DNA of 64,000 nt, taken from assembly GCF_025151045.1 (NCBI RefSeq), contig NZ_CP102285.1, forward strand, positions 2,914,001 to 2,978,000, read 5' to 3'. Position numbers and translations under genes: made by a program. This stretch comes from Parabacteroides johnsonii DSM 18315 (lineage in GTDB: Bacteria; Bacteroidota; Bacteroidia; Bacteroidales; Tannerellaceae). Below are positions 25,574 through 33,846 of the stretch, in pieces; position 1 is the stretch's first letter, and each line of letters opens with the position of its first letter. The notes under the pieces were generated by a model. It saw only the letters and a list, made by a program, of their open reading frames with translations, did no database searches and was not told where the DNA came from.

Positions 25574-26802
25574 GAAAGTCGTTGTACGGCGCACTTGCCT
25601 ACAACGGGGAAAAGATCAACGAGGCGAAAGGGCGTCTGCTCACCACCAACCGCATCTACAATGACGGCACGGGGACGGTGGACATACGCAAAGCGATGGA
25701 GGGCTTTCTTGCCTGTATGCCGGAGCATACGAGGGTGGAGAAACCGGTACTCCATATCTCGCTCAACCCGTATCCCGACGACGTGCTGACCGATACGGAA
25801 TTGCAGGACATCGCACGCGAGTATCTGGAGAAACTCGGCTACGGGGACCAGCCGTATCTTGTTTTCAAGCACGAGGACATAAACCGCCACCACCTGCATA
25901 TTGTGACAATCAATGTGGACGAGAAAGGCAGGCGGCTCAATCAGGATTTCCTTTTCCGCCGCAGCGACCGCATCCGACGGGAACTGGAACGGAAGTACGG
26001 GCTGCACCCGGCGGAGCGTAAGAATCCACGTCTGGAAAACCCGCTGCGCAAGGTGGATGCTTCGGTGGGCGACATGAAGAGGCAGGTCGGGAATACCGTC
26101 AAGGCTCTGAACGGACAGTACCGTTTCCAGACGATGGGCGAATACCGCGCCCTTCTTTCCTTATATAATATGACGGTGGAGGAAGCGCGGGGAAACGTGC
26201 GCGGACGAGAATATCACGGGCTGGTCTATTCCGTCACTGATGATGCCGGTAACAAGACGGGCAACCCGTTCAAGTCCTCGCTTTTCGGGAAGTCCGCAGG
26301 CTATGAAGCCGTGCAGAAGAAGTTTGCCCGTTCCAAACAGGAGATTCAGGACCGGAAACTCGCCGACATGACAAAACGCACCGTCCTTTCCGTGCTTGAA
26401 GGCACGTATGACAGGGAGAAGTTCGTTTCGCGGCTCAGGGAGAAAGGCATCGACACCGTGCTGCGCTACACGGAGGTAGGACGCATCTACGGAGCCACGT
26501 TCATCGACCACCGCACGGGCTGCGTGCTGAACGGCTCGCGCATGGGCAAGGAACTTTCCGCCAACGCCTTGCAGGAACATTTCACGCTGCCTTACGCCGG
26601 ACTGCCGCCGATTCCGCTTTCCGTTCCGGTGGAAACAGGAGAGGATATGCGCGGACAGACCGCATCCGACCTCGAGAACACGGCGGGCGGTGTCGGTCTG
26701 CTCACTCCCGAAGGTCCGGCTGTGGACACCGAGGAGGAAGCCTTTATCCGGGCGATGCAGCGTAAGAGGAAAAAGAAGAGGCGCAAGGGCTTGGGAATGT
26801 AA
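25552..26802 (+). CDS. mobB: MobB, relaxase
   Basis: 416 residues of the Bacteroidales relaxase/mobilisation nuclease family. An N-terminal Tyr-containing segment (SLYGALAYNGEKINE) is followed by the three-histidine metal motif region HEDINRHHLHIV (about residues 107-118). The C-terminus is Lys/Arg rich. It should nick oriT and remain linked to the 5' end of the transferred strand. Translation is coupled to mobA by overlap. Confidence 0.92.
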   Translation: MVAKISVGKSLYGALAYNGEKINEAKGRLLTTNRIYNDGTGTVDIRKAMEGFLACMPEHTRVEKPVLHISLNPYPDDVLTDTELQDIAREYLEKLGYGDQPYLVFKHEDINRHHLHIVTINVDEKGRRLNQDFLFRRSDRIRRELERKYGLHPAERKNPRLENPLRKVDASVGDMKRQVGNTVKALNGQYRFQTMGEYRALLSLYNMTVEEARGNVRGREYHGLVYSVTDDAGNKTGNPFKSSLFGKSAGYEAVQKKFARSKQEIQDRKLADMTKRTVLSVLEGTYDREKFVSRLREKGIDTVLRYTEVGRIYGATFIDHRTGCVLNGSRMGKELSANALQEHFTLPYAGLPPIPLSVPVETGEDMRGQTASDLENTAGGVGLLTPEGPAVDTEEEAFIRAMQRKRKKKRRKGLGM

Positions 26803-26835
26803 TCAGAAGTATCTACGAATCAAATTTTTCAATCT

Positions 26836-28845
26836 ATGTCACAACAAGAAGACGATTTGAGGGCATTGGCGAAAATCATGGATTTTCTGCGTGCCGTGAG
26901 TATTATTTTAGTGGTCATGAACGTGTACTGGTTCTGCTATGAAGCCATACGGCTCTGGGGCGTGGACATCGGCGTGGTGGACAGAATCCTGATGAACTTC
27001 AACCGCACGGCGGGGCTGTTCCGCTCCATCCTCTACACGAAACTGTTCGCCGTCCTCCTGCTTGCCCTGTCCTGTCTGGGGACAAAGGGCGTCAAGGGAG
27101 AGAAAATCACTTGGAGAAGAATCTGGACGGCTCTTGCCGCAGGGTTCGTGCTGTTCTTCCTTAACTGGTGGATATTGGCATTGTCGTTGCCGGTTGAAGC
27201 GGTAACGGGGCTTTACGTGCTGACCGTCGGCGCAGGTTATGTCTGTTTGCTGATGGGCGGTCTGTGGATGAGCCGCCTGTTGAAGCATAACCTGATGGAT
27301 GACGTGTTCAACAACGAGAACGAGAGCTTCATGCAGGAAACACGGCTCATCGAAAGCGAGTATTCGGTCAATCTGCCCACACGCTTTTATTACAGGAAAC
27401 GTTGGAACAACGGCTGGATAAACGTGGTAAACCCGTTCCGTGCCTCCATCGTGTTAGGCACGCCGGGCAGCGGAAAGTCATATGCGGTGGTCAACAGTTT
27501 CATCAAGCAGCAGATTGAGAAGGGCTTCTCAATGTATGTTTACGACTTCAAATTCAGCGATTTGTCCACGATTGCCTATAATCATCTGCTCAACCACCCG
27601 GAGGGATACAAGATGAAGCCGAAGTTCTACGTGATTAACTTCGACGACCCGCGACGCAGCCACCGTTGCAATCCCATCCATCCGGATTTCATGGAGGATA
27701 TTACGGACGCTTACGAGAGCGCGTACACCATTATGCTCAACTTAAATAAGAGTTGGGTGCAGAAGCAGGGCGACTTCTTTGTGGAATCGCCCATCATCCT
27801 CTTCGCAGCTATCATCTGGTATCTCAAAATTTTTCAGAACGGCAAGTATTGCACGTTCCCCCATGCCATCGAGTTCCTGAACCGCCGTTACGAGGATATT
27901 TTCCCGATACTGACCTCTTACCCGGAACTGGAGAACTATCTCTCACCATTCATGGATGCGTGGCTCGGAGGAGCTGCGGAGCAGTTAATGGGGCAGATCG
28001 CATCAGCGAAAATCCCGCTGTCACGCATGATTTCCCCGCAGCTCTATTGGGTGATGTCGGACAGCGAGTTCACGCTGGACATCAACAATCCCGAAGAGCC
28101 GAAAATCCTATGCGTGGGCAACAATCCGGACCGTCAGAACATTTACGGTGCGGCTCTCGGTCTGTACAACTCCCGCATCGTGAAGCTTATCAACAAGAAA
28201 GGGATGTTGAAGTCGTCGGTCATCATCGACGAGCTTCCGACGATATACTTCAAGGGGCTGGACAACCTTATCGCCACCGCGCGAAGCAACAAGGTTGCCG
28301 TGTGTCTGGGATTTCAGGATTTCAGCCAGTTGGTGCGTGACTACGGGGACAAGGAGGCGAAAGTGGTGATGAACACGGTCGGCAATATCTTCTCCGGTCA
28401 GGTGGTGGGCGAAACCGCCAAGACGCTCTCGGAACGGTTCGGAAAGGTGTTGCAAAAACGGCAGTCCATCTCTATCAACCGACAGGATGTTTCCACCTCC
28501 ATCAACACGCAGATGGACGCGCTTATCCCGCCGAGCAAGATTTCCGGATTGACGCAGGGCATGTTTGTCGGTTCGGTGTCCGACAACTTCAACGAGCGTA
28601 TCGAGCAGAAGATTTTCCACTGTGAGATTGTCGTGGATGCCGAGAAGGTGAAACGCGAGGAGAAAGCCTACCAGCCGATACCCATCATTACCGACTTCAC
28701 GGACGAGGATGGCAAAGACTGCATGAAGGAAACGGTGCAGGCGAATTACAGGCGCATCAAGGAGGAGGTGAAGCAGATTGTCGCAGACGAGCTGGAACGC
28801 ATCGCTAATGACGAAAATCTGAAACATCTGTTGCAGCAGAAATAG
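26836..28845 (+). CDS. mobC: MobC, type IV coupling protein (VirD4/TraG family)
   Basis: 669 residues. The N-terminal membrane domain has helices at about 18-40, 65-82, 98-118 and 122-145. Walker A GTPGSGKS is at 208-215 and Walker B-like SSVIIDELPTIYF lies further on. It is the coupling ATPase that delivers the relaxase-DNA complex to the Tra channel. It is the last gene of the mob operon and is followed by a terminator. Confidence 0.93.
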   Translation: MSQQEDDLRALAKIMDFLRAVSIILVVMNVYWFCYEAIRLWGVDIGVVDRILMNFNRTAGLFRSILYTKLFAVLLLALSCLGTKGVKGEKITWRRIWTALAAGFVLFFLNWWILALSLPVEAVTGLYVLTVGAGYVCLLMGGLWMSRLLKHNLMDDVFNNENESFMQETRLIESEYSVNLPTRFYYRKRWNNGWINVVNPFRASIVLGTPGSGKSYAVVNSFIKQQIEKGFSMYVYDFKFSDLSTIAYNHLLNHPEGYKMKPKFYVINFDDPRRSHRCNPIHPDFMEDITDAYESAYTIMLNLNKSWVQKQGDFFVESPIILFAAIIWYLKIFQNGKYCTFPHAIEFLNRRYEDIFPILTSYPELENYLSPFMDAWLGGAAEQLMGQIASAKIPLSRMISPQLYWVMSDSEFTLDINNPEEPKILCVGNNPDRQNIYGAALGLYNSRIVKLINKKGMLKSSVIIDELPTIYFKGLDNLIATARSNKVAVCLGFQDFSQLVRDYGDKEAKVVMNTVGNIFSGQVVGETAKTLSERFGKVLQKRQSISINRQDVSTSINTQMDALIPPSKISGLTQGMFVGSVSDNFNERIEQKIFHCEIVVDAEKVKREEKAYQPIPIITDFTDEDGKDCMKETVQANYRRIKEEVKQIVADELERIANDENLKHLLQQK

Positions 28846-28861
28846 CCGGCAGGCGGCAACA

Positions 28862-28906
28862 AAAACGGGGCGGGCAAGTTTGATACCTTGTTCTGCCCGT
28901 TTTCTT
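28862..28906 (+). terminator. Terminator of the mob operon
   Basis: Inverted repeat AAAACGGG (28862-28869) / CCCGTTTT (28896-28903), with inner pairs GCAAG/CTTG, followed by CTTT. It sits between convergent mobC and the minus-strand gene that ends at 28906. Confidence 0.7.
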
Positions 28907-29355
28907 TACCCTTCAGTTTCCGGATTTTCCTCTTTCAGCAATCTGTTTATGGTCGTTATCATTTGTGTCTGGAAGTAGGTCCTCAGTTCCGCGTCATCTT
29001 TCAGGAGTATGCCGCATTCCTCATCGTAAGTTCCGATGATATATTTTTTAAGTTCGGAAAAACTTTCCGCAAACAGTATCTGCCTGTTTTCCTGCCAGTA
29101 TTCGGTTACGGATTCAGTGATAAACGCTTTTAATACGGCTTTTCCCTCTTTGTCCAGTTTCTTGAAACGTGTCGTTTCACGGCTCACGGGCAACAGCTCC
29201 GGCAGAATATCCTCCGGATTCTTGCCGCTACGCATGGCGGACATGCAACTCTTGCAGATATGTTGTGCGTGACCTTTGCCGCTGAACTTCTCGTTCGCCT
29301 TGTAATCACCGCAGATACGGCAATAGTGTCCCTGCTGTTTCTTCTTTTTCGCCAT
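28906..29355 (-). CDS. Hypothetical zinc-finger protein
   Basis: 149 residues. Two Cys pairs near the N-terminus (CRICGDYKANEKFSGKGH, then HICKSCMSAMRSG) resemble a treble-clef zinc finger of the kind found in phage- and ICE-encoded nucleic-acid-binding proteins. The rest is helical and acidic. It is 2 nt downstream of the ATP-binding protein gene and therefore probably co-expressed with it. No family name assigned. Confidence 0.7.
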   Translation of the reverse strand: MAKKKKQQGHYCRICGDYKANEKFSGKGHAQHICKSCMSAMRSGKNPEDILPELLPVSRETTRFKKLDKEGKAVLKAFITESVTEYWQENRQILFAESFSELKKYIIGTYDEECGILLKDDAELRTYFQTQMITTINRLLKEENPETEG

Positions 29356-29357
29356 GC

Positions 29358-30821
29358 CTATTGCTGTTTCAACAATTCCAAGCCTTTCTCTGTAAGGCGG
29401 TATTTCTGTCGTGGGTGTTTAGGCTTTTCCGGGTAAATCGGTTCCACCAAATCCAGCCTTATTACAGGATATAGGTAGAGTTCCAAGAAATTGCTTTTGT
29501 CTTTCAATCCGATTATGCCCATAATCTCTTTTGTCGAGAGCGTCTGTTTCCCGATTGCGGACAACACTTTTCCCACTTGTGGGGTGGTTATGGGGGAACT
29601 GTCGGGCAACTGTGGGGTAACTGTCGGGTTGTACCCCACAGCTTTCCGGACATAGCGGAAAATAACCCATACGCTGTTTCCGTCCGTATGGAATTCCGGA
29701 TCAGGAATGCCTATACGCCGGCACTCGCTTATAATAAGCCCGATGCCCCTTCCCCAGCTTTCCAAGACCTCGCTTTTATACAGCACATTCGCTATGATCA
29801 GGTTTTGCGGTTCTGAATTATGACCGCTTAACAGCTTTTCCATTGTCATGTCAGGTGGAAATGTTCCGCTGTTCTCTATTTCCACACGGTCGTCATAGAT
29901 GGCTATCCCCACCGAGCTTCCGGGACGGTGGTACGAGCGGTGGCACAATGCGTTTGTGCAGCACTCCCTCAAAGCCTTGTAAGGTATTTCCAGTTCCTCC
30001 TCACGGTATAGCCCCTCTATCTTTCCGGAAAGGGAGAGATGCTTGAAAAAGAACGCCATTGCCGCATCCAGCAGTGCGTAGATATTCCCGGTGACACGTT
30101 GATTGTCTATAAACTCGTCTTTCGTCGTGCCTTTGAAACGCGCCAGACGGAGCAGGCATTGGGGATAATAATAAAAATCACGACCGAACAGCACTGCTGA
30201 AGCATTGTTAAGTTTCCCGTCATGCAACAGACTGAATTTTTCGAGAATGGTCGGCAGGTCTTCCCTTATGGTTGCTTCAGGTAAACGACCGCTTCTGATT
30301 CCCCCGCGAACAGCACTAATGACGGCATGTTCGTCGAGGTCGGATATTTTTAGGTCAGGATTTGTTATTGCTTCCCAAGCGTATTTCCCGCCCCGCTGTA
30401 TCAGATATTGGTTATACATCTCCTGCGGCATGGTGGATGTCGCGCTTTCCACCCGCAGGTAAGCCCGTCCTTTGTAAGAGAACGGACGCATATATCTTTG
30501 TTCTTCCGCAGACAGTGCGATGACGCTTTTGCCGGTGTCTGGTATTTCAGTATAAGAAACTTCAACTGTGGCAAAAGGCTCGATACGCCGGACCGCGTCC
30601 GCTATATCCCGCTTGGTTTTGTCGCTAACGTCCTGTCCGATGATTTTTCCCTTGTCGGTGACACCGAACAATACCGTGCCGCCTTCTCCGTTAAGGAAGG
30701 CGCAAAGCGTTTCCATGCCGCGCTCCAACTGTCCGGTGGTTTCCTTGAACTCCACCCGTCCGCATTCTTTTTCGGCTATCAACCGTTTTATTATGTCGAG
30801 GTTGTCTATGCTCATATACAA
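29358..30821 (-). CDS. AlbA_2 / ATP-binding regulator-like protein
   Basis: 487 residues (alternative start MSIDNLD at 30815). The N-terminus carries an AlbA_2 (Schlafen-like) domain: EFKETTGQLERGMETLCAFL and NGEGGTVLFGVTDKGKIIGQ. A central GHKL-like ATP-binding region (EIPYKALRECCTNALCHRSY, then NSGTFPPDM) and a C-terminal winged-helix region follow. Such proteins are usually annotated as transcriptional regulators or ATP-binding proteins; a defence role is possible but not shown. Confidence 0.82.
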   Translation of the reverse strand: MYMSIDNLDIIKRLIAEKECGRVEFKETTGQLERGMETLCAFLNGEGGTVLFGVTDKGKIIGQDVSDKTKRDIADAVRRIEPFATVEVSYTEIPDTGKSVIALSAEEQRYMRPFSYKGRAYLRVESATSTMPQEMYNQYLIQRGGKYAWEAITNPDLKISDLDEHAVISAVRGGIRSGRLPEATIREDLPTILEKFSLLHDGKLNNASAVLFGRDFYYYPQCLLRLARFKGTTKDEFIDNQRVTGNIYALLDAAMAFFFKHLSLSGKIEGLYREEELEIPYKALRECCTNALCHRSYHRPGSSVGIAIYDDRVEIENSGTFPPDMTMEKLLSGHNSEPQNLIIANVLYKSEVLESWGRGIGLIISECRRIGIPDPEFHTDGNSVWVIFRYVRKAVGYNPTVTPQLPDSSPITTPQVGKVLSAIGKQTLSTKEIMGIIGLKDKSNFLELYLYPVIRLDLVEPIYPEKPKHPRQKYRLTEKGLELLKQQ

Positions 30822-30837
30822 TTCTGTAACGTGGGTA

Positions 30838-30870
30838 CAAAGATAGTGCTTTTCGCTGGTTTTCGGGCGA
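30838..30870 (-). promoter_or_regulatory. Promoter of the AlbA_2 gene
   Basis: Minus-strand -7 TATCTTTG (30838-30845); a -33 with one mismatch (TTCG, 30867-30870) lies 21 bp upstream. Predicted start is about 10 nt before the first ATG. Confidence 0.55.
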
Positions 30871-30910
30871 ATAGATAACGAAATGTATCTACACAGCAGG
30901 ACAAAACCTA

Positions 30911-30946
30911 CAAAAAATCAGAGAATGACATAACGTCACCCTCTGA
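30911..30946 (-). terminator. Terminator of rteC
   Basis: On the minus strand TCAGAG...CTCTGA (30941-30946 and 30918-30923) with inner TGAC/GTCA pairing is followed by T6. It begins 18 nt after the rteC stop. Confidence 0.75.
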
Positions 30947-30964
30947 ATCATCATTTGTACAGGA

Positions 30965-31582
30965 TTATCTTCTCATGCGCTCCATTTCTTCGTCGCGGAG
31001 CATTCTCTCGTTCAGTTTCTCCTGCATCCTGTCAAGGAAATAGGTGCGGCTTTCGTTCTTCCGTCGTTTGATGTCTATATAGAAGCGGTAGCAGTCCTTT
31101 GATTCGACCCCGAAAATCTTGTAGAGAAGCGGGGCCAGCTGTTTGAGCGGCATGTTGCCGTTGTTGATGCAGCCCATCTCGTTGATGCCGTAGATAAGTT
31201 CCACGAGGTCGATGGCGTTGCCCGTCCATTGCAGGGGTGAGGAGGGATTTTCGGTTGTGTTGTCGGAGGATGTACGGATGGGGATTAGTGGTGGCACTTG
31301 GGGAGCGGCAAGGAACTTCTGCATCTTCCTAACAAAAGAGAGTGCCTTGCTGATGTAGGCTGCAACCTCCCTCTTTTCTTCGGGAAGATTGCGCACGGGA
31401 TGGTGCTGCAACTCGATTTCAATGTAAGCCAGCGCGATGATGGTGCGGTTGGAGTCCACATTGCCGCTGCATAGTTCGATCACTTGCGTGGCGAAAGCCG
31501 TGTATGCCGTTTCCATATTGCAGTCCCCGGCTTCGTTTATACGGCGGAAAAACTCGGTTTCCGCCAATAAGAAATAATTCAT
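30965..31582 (-). CDS. rteC: RteC, activator of the excision operon
   Basis: 205 residues. It corresponds to RteC of CTnDOT by sequence text (a largely helical N-terminal domain, then IDLVELIYGINEMGCINNGN and KRRKNESRTYFLDRMQEKL at the C-terminus) and by position near rteAB. In CTnDOT, RteB activates rteC, and RteC binds inverted repeats upstream of xis2c. Candidate target repeats are present here at 59866-59908. It has its own terminator. Confidence 0.9.
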   Translation of the reverse strand: MNYFLLAETEFFRRINEAGDCNMETAYTAFATQVIELCSGNVDSNRTIIALAYIEIELQHHPVRNLPEEKREVAAYISKALSFVRKMQKFLAAPQVPPLIPIRTSSDNTTENPSSPLQWTGNAIDLVELIYGINEMGCINNGNMPLKQLAPLLYKIFGVESKDCYRFYIDIKRRKNESRTYFLDRMQEKLNERMLRDEEMERMRR

Positions 31583-31664
31583 GTCCTGTCAATTTTGAAA
31601 TTTTACACTCTGTTTTTCGGTATGCGCACATGAATATGATTGGCAAAAAGCGTGTCCATAAAAC

Positions 31665-31701
31665 AAAAAATCCGGCACGCTCTCTGCAAGGTGCTGGATT
31701 T
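31665..31701 (-). terminator. Terminator after the DHFR-like gene
   Basis: Minus-strand stem AAATCCAGCAC / GTGCCGGATTT (one mismatch) followed by T tract TTTTTTG. It separates the DHFR-like gene from rteC, so rteC needs its own promoter in 31583-31664. Confidence 0.75.
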
Positions 31702-31821
31702 CAGTGTAATAAAATATGATATTTTTATCGGATGTGAATTATAACTTTCTTAAAATGTTTGTTATCAGTACATTGTTTTGATTAAAGAAATCTAAAAATG
31801 TATGAAAGCGGAACATTCCAG

Positions 31822-32244
31822 TTATCTCGTGGCTTCCATCCGCGTGTAGATGCTGCGGCATACACCGTTGGGATAGCTTTTCTGCGAGGTTAATATCCAT
31901 TGTGTTTCGGGCAGGACGGACTGGAAGAAGTGCCGCCCCGTTCCTGCGATGAATGGCACGGTATAGAGGATGATTTCATCCACCACACGCATCCGCAGCA
32001 GCCCGTTGATATAGTCAGCCTTTTCAGGAGTGACTTCTGCCAGATAGCAGATTCTTGTATTATCCTTACGCCATTCGTCGAGCATAGAAATGGAATAGTC
32101 GGGTGTGATATGATAAAGGGCATGCTTCCTTATTTCGTTGATGCCACATTTGTCAAGGTGCAGTTCTTTATACGCCTTGCAATATAATTCGGAAATATGA
32201 CACCCGTCCATAGATAGGACGGCAAGAATCTGAACTTTACCCAT
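31822..32244 (-). CDS. Dihydrofolate reductase / RibD C-terminal-like protein
   Basis: 140 residues. The N-terminal strand MGKVQILAVLSMDGC and the C-terminal part DEIILYTVPFIAGTGRHFF, then TSQKSYPNGV, match the RibD_C/DHFR-like fold used by DHFR-family proteins in Bacteroidales mobile elements. It is shorter than full RibD_C domains (about 170-200), so catalytic ability is uncertain. It lies between rteB and rteC behind a leader with a terminator/antiterminator arrangement. Confidence 0.65.
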   Translation of the reverse strand: MGKVQILAVLSMDGCHISELYCKAYKELHLDKCGINEIRKHALYHITPDYSISMLDEWRKDNTRICYLAEVTPEKADYINGLLRMRVVDEIILYTVPFIAGTGRHFFQSVLPETQWILTSQKSYPNGVCRSIYTRMEATR

Positions 32245-32259
32245 ACTATTTTTCTATTA

Positions 32260-32415
32260 TTAAGCAAGGGTAAAAAAGTAGCGTGCAATCCACGCTATCA
32301 CTAATGGAGGCTCTGGAATGCCCTTGACAGAAATAGGTGAATGCACGCTATGCGTAGGCATAGCATAAGCAATCACGCAATAGTTTCTGCCAATGTCCAT
32401 TTTCCAGATTTCCAT
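32260..32415 (-). CDS. Possible 51-aa leader peptide overlapping an attenuator
   Basis: ATG at 32415 (MEIWKMDIGRNYCVIAYAMP...) reads to TAA at 32260, straight through the intrinsic terminator at 32271-32297. It lies in the leader of the DHFR-like gene. No family is recognised and its codons are constrained by the hairpins, so it may be fortuitous. If translated, ribosomes would cover the terminator stem. Confidence 0.3.
   Translation of the reverse strand: MEIWKMDIGRNYCVIAYAMPTHSVHSPISVKGIPEPPLVIAWIARYFFTLA
32271..32297 (-). terminator. Leader terminator (attenuator) before the DHFR-like gene
   Basis: Minus-strand stem TAGCGTG-gattg-CACGCTA then CTTTTTT, 27 nt before the DHFR-like start codon. 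The 3' arm GCACGCTA can pair instead with an upstream TAGCGTGC (32343-32350), giving an alternative antiterminator. Confidence 0.8.
32343..32364 (-). promoter_or_regulatory. Antiterminator arm and competing hairpin
   Basis: TAGCGTGC (32343-32350 on the minus strand) is perfectly complementary to the 3' arm of the terminator. It overlaps one side of the hairpin GCTATGC-ctac-GCATAGC (32347-32364), so three mutually exclusive structures are possible, as in transcription attenuators. Confidence 0.6.
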
Positions 32416-32493
32416 TAGAAACACCTTGCGGTCTTATGTTATATATTAGCGGCGAAAGGCTTTGCCAATCGCCGTTTATTCTCTAAAATCATG

Positions 32494-32501
32494 CAAAGAT
32501 A
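32494..32501 (-). promoter_or_regulatory. Candidate -7 box for attenuator transcript
   Basis: TATCTTTG on the minus strand, just after the rteB coding end. No TTTG box is seen 19-21 bp upstream, so an activator or read-through from rteB may be needed. Confidence 0.4.
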
Positions 32502-32523
32502 GCTATTTTCAGCGAATTGCCGG

Positions 32524-33846
32524 CTATGGTTGCTGAAATTTATATTTCAATCCATATTCTTCCAGTTTGCTGTACAGTGTTGTACGTCCTATTCCGAGCA
32601 ATTCAGCGGCAACCTTGCGGTTCCCGTTTGCCTGCTTTAACGCACGTAAAATCCGTTCCTTATCCTCTGTGTCATTGCGCAGTGCGAAGCTGACAGGGGA
32701 GTTAGGTTTTGTTACGGCAAGTTCCAGATGTTCTTTCGTGACAAGTCCCGTTTGCGCCTGCAACACCGCACCCATGATTTTCTGCCGAAGCTCACGGACA
32801 TTTCCCGGCCAAGCATGGGTCAGCAATGTCTTCCGAGCTTCCCCGTCAAAGCCGATAACATTACATTCCAGTTCATTGTTCGCAATCTCACGAAAGAACT
32901 CCGCCAGCGGCATGATGTCCTCCTGACAGTCACGCAATGGCGGAACGGTTATCTCGAAATCGTGCAGACGGTACAGCAAGTCCTGACGAAAACGCTTCTC
33001 ATTGACCGCCTTTTCCAGATTCTCGTTGGTAGCGGCAATGATACGGACATTAAAACTCTTATCCGCTCTGTCACCTATCGGGCGGTATCGCCGTTCTTGT
33101 ATGGCACGCAGAAGCATCTGTTGGGTTTCCGGTGCGAGATTACCCACTTCGTCCAAAAACAGCGTACCACCTTCCGCCTCATGGAAATAACCTTTCTTGG
33201 CACTGTCCGCACCGGTGAATGCGCCTTTGACATGTCCGAAGAATGCCGACGGCGCAAGCTCTTTGGTGAGTGAACCGCAGTCCACAGCCACGAATGGCTT
33301 GCCGGAACGTTTGCTTTTATCATGCAGATGGTGGGCGATATGCTCCTTGCCCGTGCCATTCTCACCGAATATCAGTACACTCATATCGGTAGGGGCTACC
33401 AGCCTTATCCGGTGCATGATTTTCTGAAAGGCGGAACCGTCACGGGCAAACACGGGCATACGGCTTCGCCCGATATTCCGTTCTTTCAGTATGGTACGGA
33501 GCAGAGGCACGAGTTTGTCCTCCACGAGTTGTTTGGGTATGTAGTCCAGCGAACCGAGTTTCATACTTTCAACCGCCGTATGCACTTCGGCATAGTCGGT
33601 CATGATGATGAACGGCTGCGTCATACCCTCTTTGCGCATCCAACGCAACAAGTCGATGCCGTCACCATCGGGTAAGCGCAGGTCGGAAACCACTATATCC
33701 CCGTCAGCGGCTTGTTGCAGAAGTTTTCTCGCTGTCGAGAGGTGGAAAGCCTGCACGGTACGGAATCCCTCACGTGCCAGCAGGTTGCAGACAAACTCGC
33801 AATACACGATGTTGTCCTCCACCACGATGATTTTTGTCTTATCCAT
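32524..33846 (-). CDS. rteB: RteB, sigma-54-type response regulator
   Basis: 440 residues. Receiver domain with phospho-acceptor Asp55 (VVSDLRLPDGDGIDL). AAA+ domain with Walker A GENGTGKE and the sigma-54 contact loop GAFTGAD. Fis-type HTH at the C-terminus (GNRKVAAELLGIGRTTLYSK). In CTnDOT it is phosphorylated by RteA and activates rteC. Its ATG overlaps the rteA stop, so the two are translated together. Confidence 0.93.
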   Translation of the reverse strand: MDKTKIIVVEDNIVYCEFVCNLLAREGFRTVQAFHLSTARKLLQQAADGDIVVSDLRLPDGDGIDLLRWMRKEGMTQPFIIMTDYAEVHTAVESMKLGSLDYIPKQLVEDKLVPLLRTILKERNIGRSRMPVFARDGSAFQKIMHRIRLVAPTDMSVLIFGENGTGKEHIAHHLHDKSKRSGKPFVAVDCGSLTKELAPSAFFGHVKGAFTGADSAKKGYFHEAEGGTLFLDEVGNLAPETQQMLLRAIQERRYRPIGDRADKSFNVRIIAATNENLEKAVNEKRFRQDLLYRLHDFEITVPPLRDCQEDIMPLAEFFREIANNELECNVIGFDGEARKTLLTHAWPGNVRELRQKIMGAVLQAQTGLVTKEHLELAVTKPNSPVSFALRNDTEDKERILRALKQANGNRKVAAELLGIGRTTLYSKLEEYGLKYKFQQP

